Source of the DNA: Actinomycetes bacterium
Lineage (GTDB): Bacteria > Actinomycetota > Actinomycetes > Actinomycetales > Cellulomonadaceae
Assembly: GCA_023460255.1 (NCBI GenBank)
Contig: JAEWQZ010000019.1
Span: 1 to 5,255, forward strand
Length of the DNA stretch: 5,255 nt
Direction: 5' to 3'
Shown here: positions 5,091-5,255 of the stretch, one piece after another
Layout of the letters: each line of letters starts with the position of its first letter
Position numbering within the stretch: the first letter of the stretch is position 1
Made by a program: the position numbers and the translations under genes
Notes under the pieces: generated by a model
The model's database searches: none
What the model was told of the DNA's origin: nothing
What the model saw: only the letters and a program-made list of their open reading frames with translations

Positions 5091-5255
5091 ATGGCCGGGG
5101 AGCTGCCCGCGGCCGCCGTCGTCCTGACGCAGGTCGCGATGCCCGAGGCGCTGGCCGCCGCCTGCGCGCTGCAGCGGCTGTCGGTCGACGCCGTCCCGAC
5201 GCCGATCGGCTGCCTCGCCGCCTGCCGGGACACCGGCCAGGGGGCGCCCGAGGCC
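5091..5255 (+). CDS. Unrecognised small protein, N-terminal part, cut by the window end
   Basis: An ATG 3 nt after the hisB stop opens a frame that continues without a stop for 55 codons to the window edge. Codon third positions are almost all G or C, as in its neighbours, which supports real coding. The visible sequence begins MAGELPAAAVVLTQVAMPEA and has cysteines at 25, 41 and 45, with GCLAAC at 40-45. It does not look like HisH, which often follows hisB in actinobacteria and starts with a glutamine-amidotransferase strand and a GxGN motif. No good Shine-Dalgarno is present at normal spacing (GAAGGG at 5072-5077 is 13 nt away), so translational coupling to hisB is likely. Function unknown; another start at the in-frame ATG 5139 is possible. 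Confidence 0.6.
   Translation, partial: MAGELPAAAVVLTQVAMPEALAAACALQRLSVDAVPTPIGCLAACRDTGQGAPEA

Overview
The window is very GC-rich and nearly every third codon position is G or C. All genes lie on the + strand with short gaps. The HisB and HisC proteins are of the actinobacterial type, and two or three genes seem to start at the 5' end of their transcript (TANNNT box 6-8 nt before the start codon, no Shine-Dalgarno). This points to a high-GC actinomycete, most likely a Cellulomonas-like member of the Micrococcales. The taxon is an inference from style, not from a marker gene.

Layout. Left part (1-1873): two tandem, paralogous alpha/beta-hydrolase lipoproteins, each with a lipobox and a full Ser-Asp-His triad, probably anchored outside the membrane. 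Middle (1900-2544): a protein with a three-helix YgjV-like membrane domain followed by a divergent GNAT-like domain. Right part (2615-5255): part of a histidine biosynthesis cluster, with hisC (2615-3748), a two-helix membrane protein of unknown function (3813-4415), hisB (4488-5087), and the first 55 codons of an unrecognised gene (from 5091) that runs off the window.

How they work together. HisB dehydrates imidazoleglycerol phosphate to imidazole-acetol phosphate, and HisC transaminates that product to histidinol phosphate, so the two recognised enzymes catalyse consecutive steps. The membrane protein between them and the small ORF after hisB have no known role in the pathway. hisD, which often precedes hisC in actinobacteria, is not in the window; the hydrolases and the YgjV/GNAT gene occupy that side and look unrelated to histidine synthesis.

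No rRNA, tRNA, CRISPR array, insertion sequence, phage gene or convincing intrinsic terminator was seen. No stretch over 300 bases lacks a gene. The region is largely ordinary chromosome. The points most worth a second look are the near-identical start-site boxes at 1887-1902 and 2602-2617, the YgjV/GNAT two-domain protein, the membrane protein inside the his cluster, and the duplicated hydrolases with a Pro in place of the usual oxyanion-hole His.
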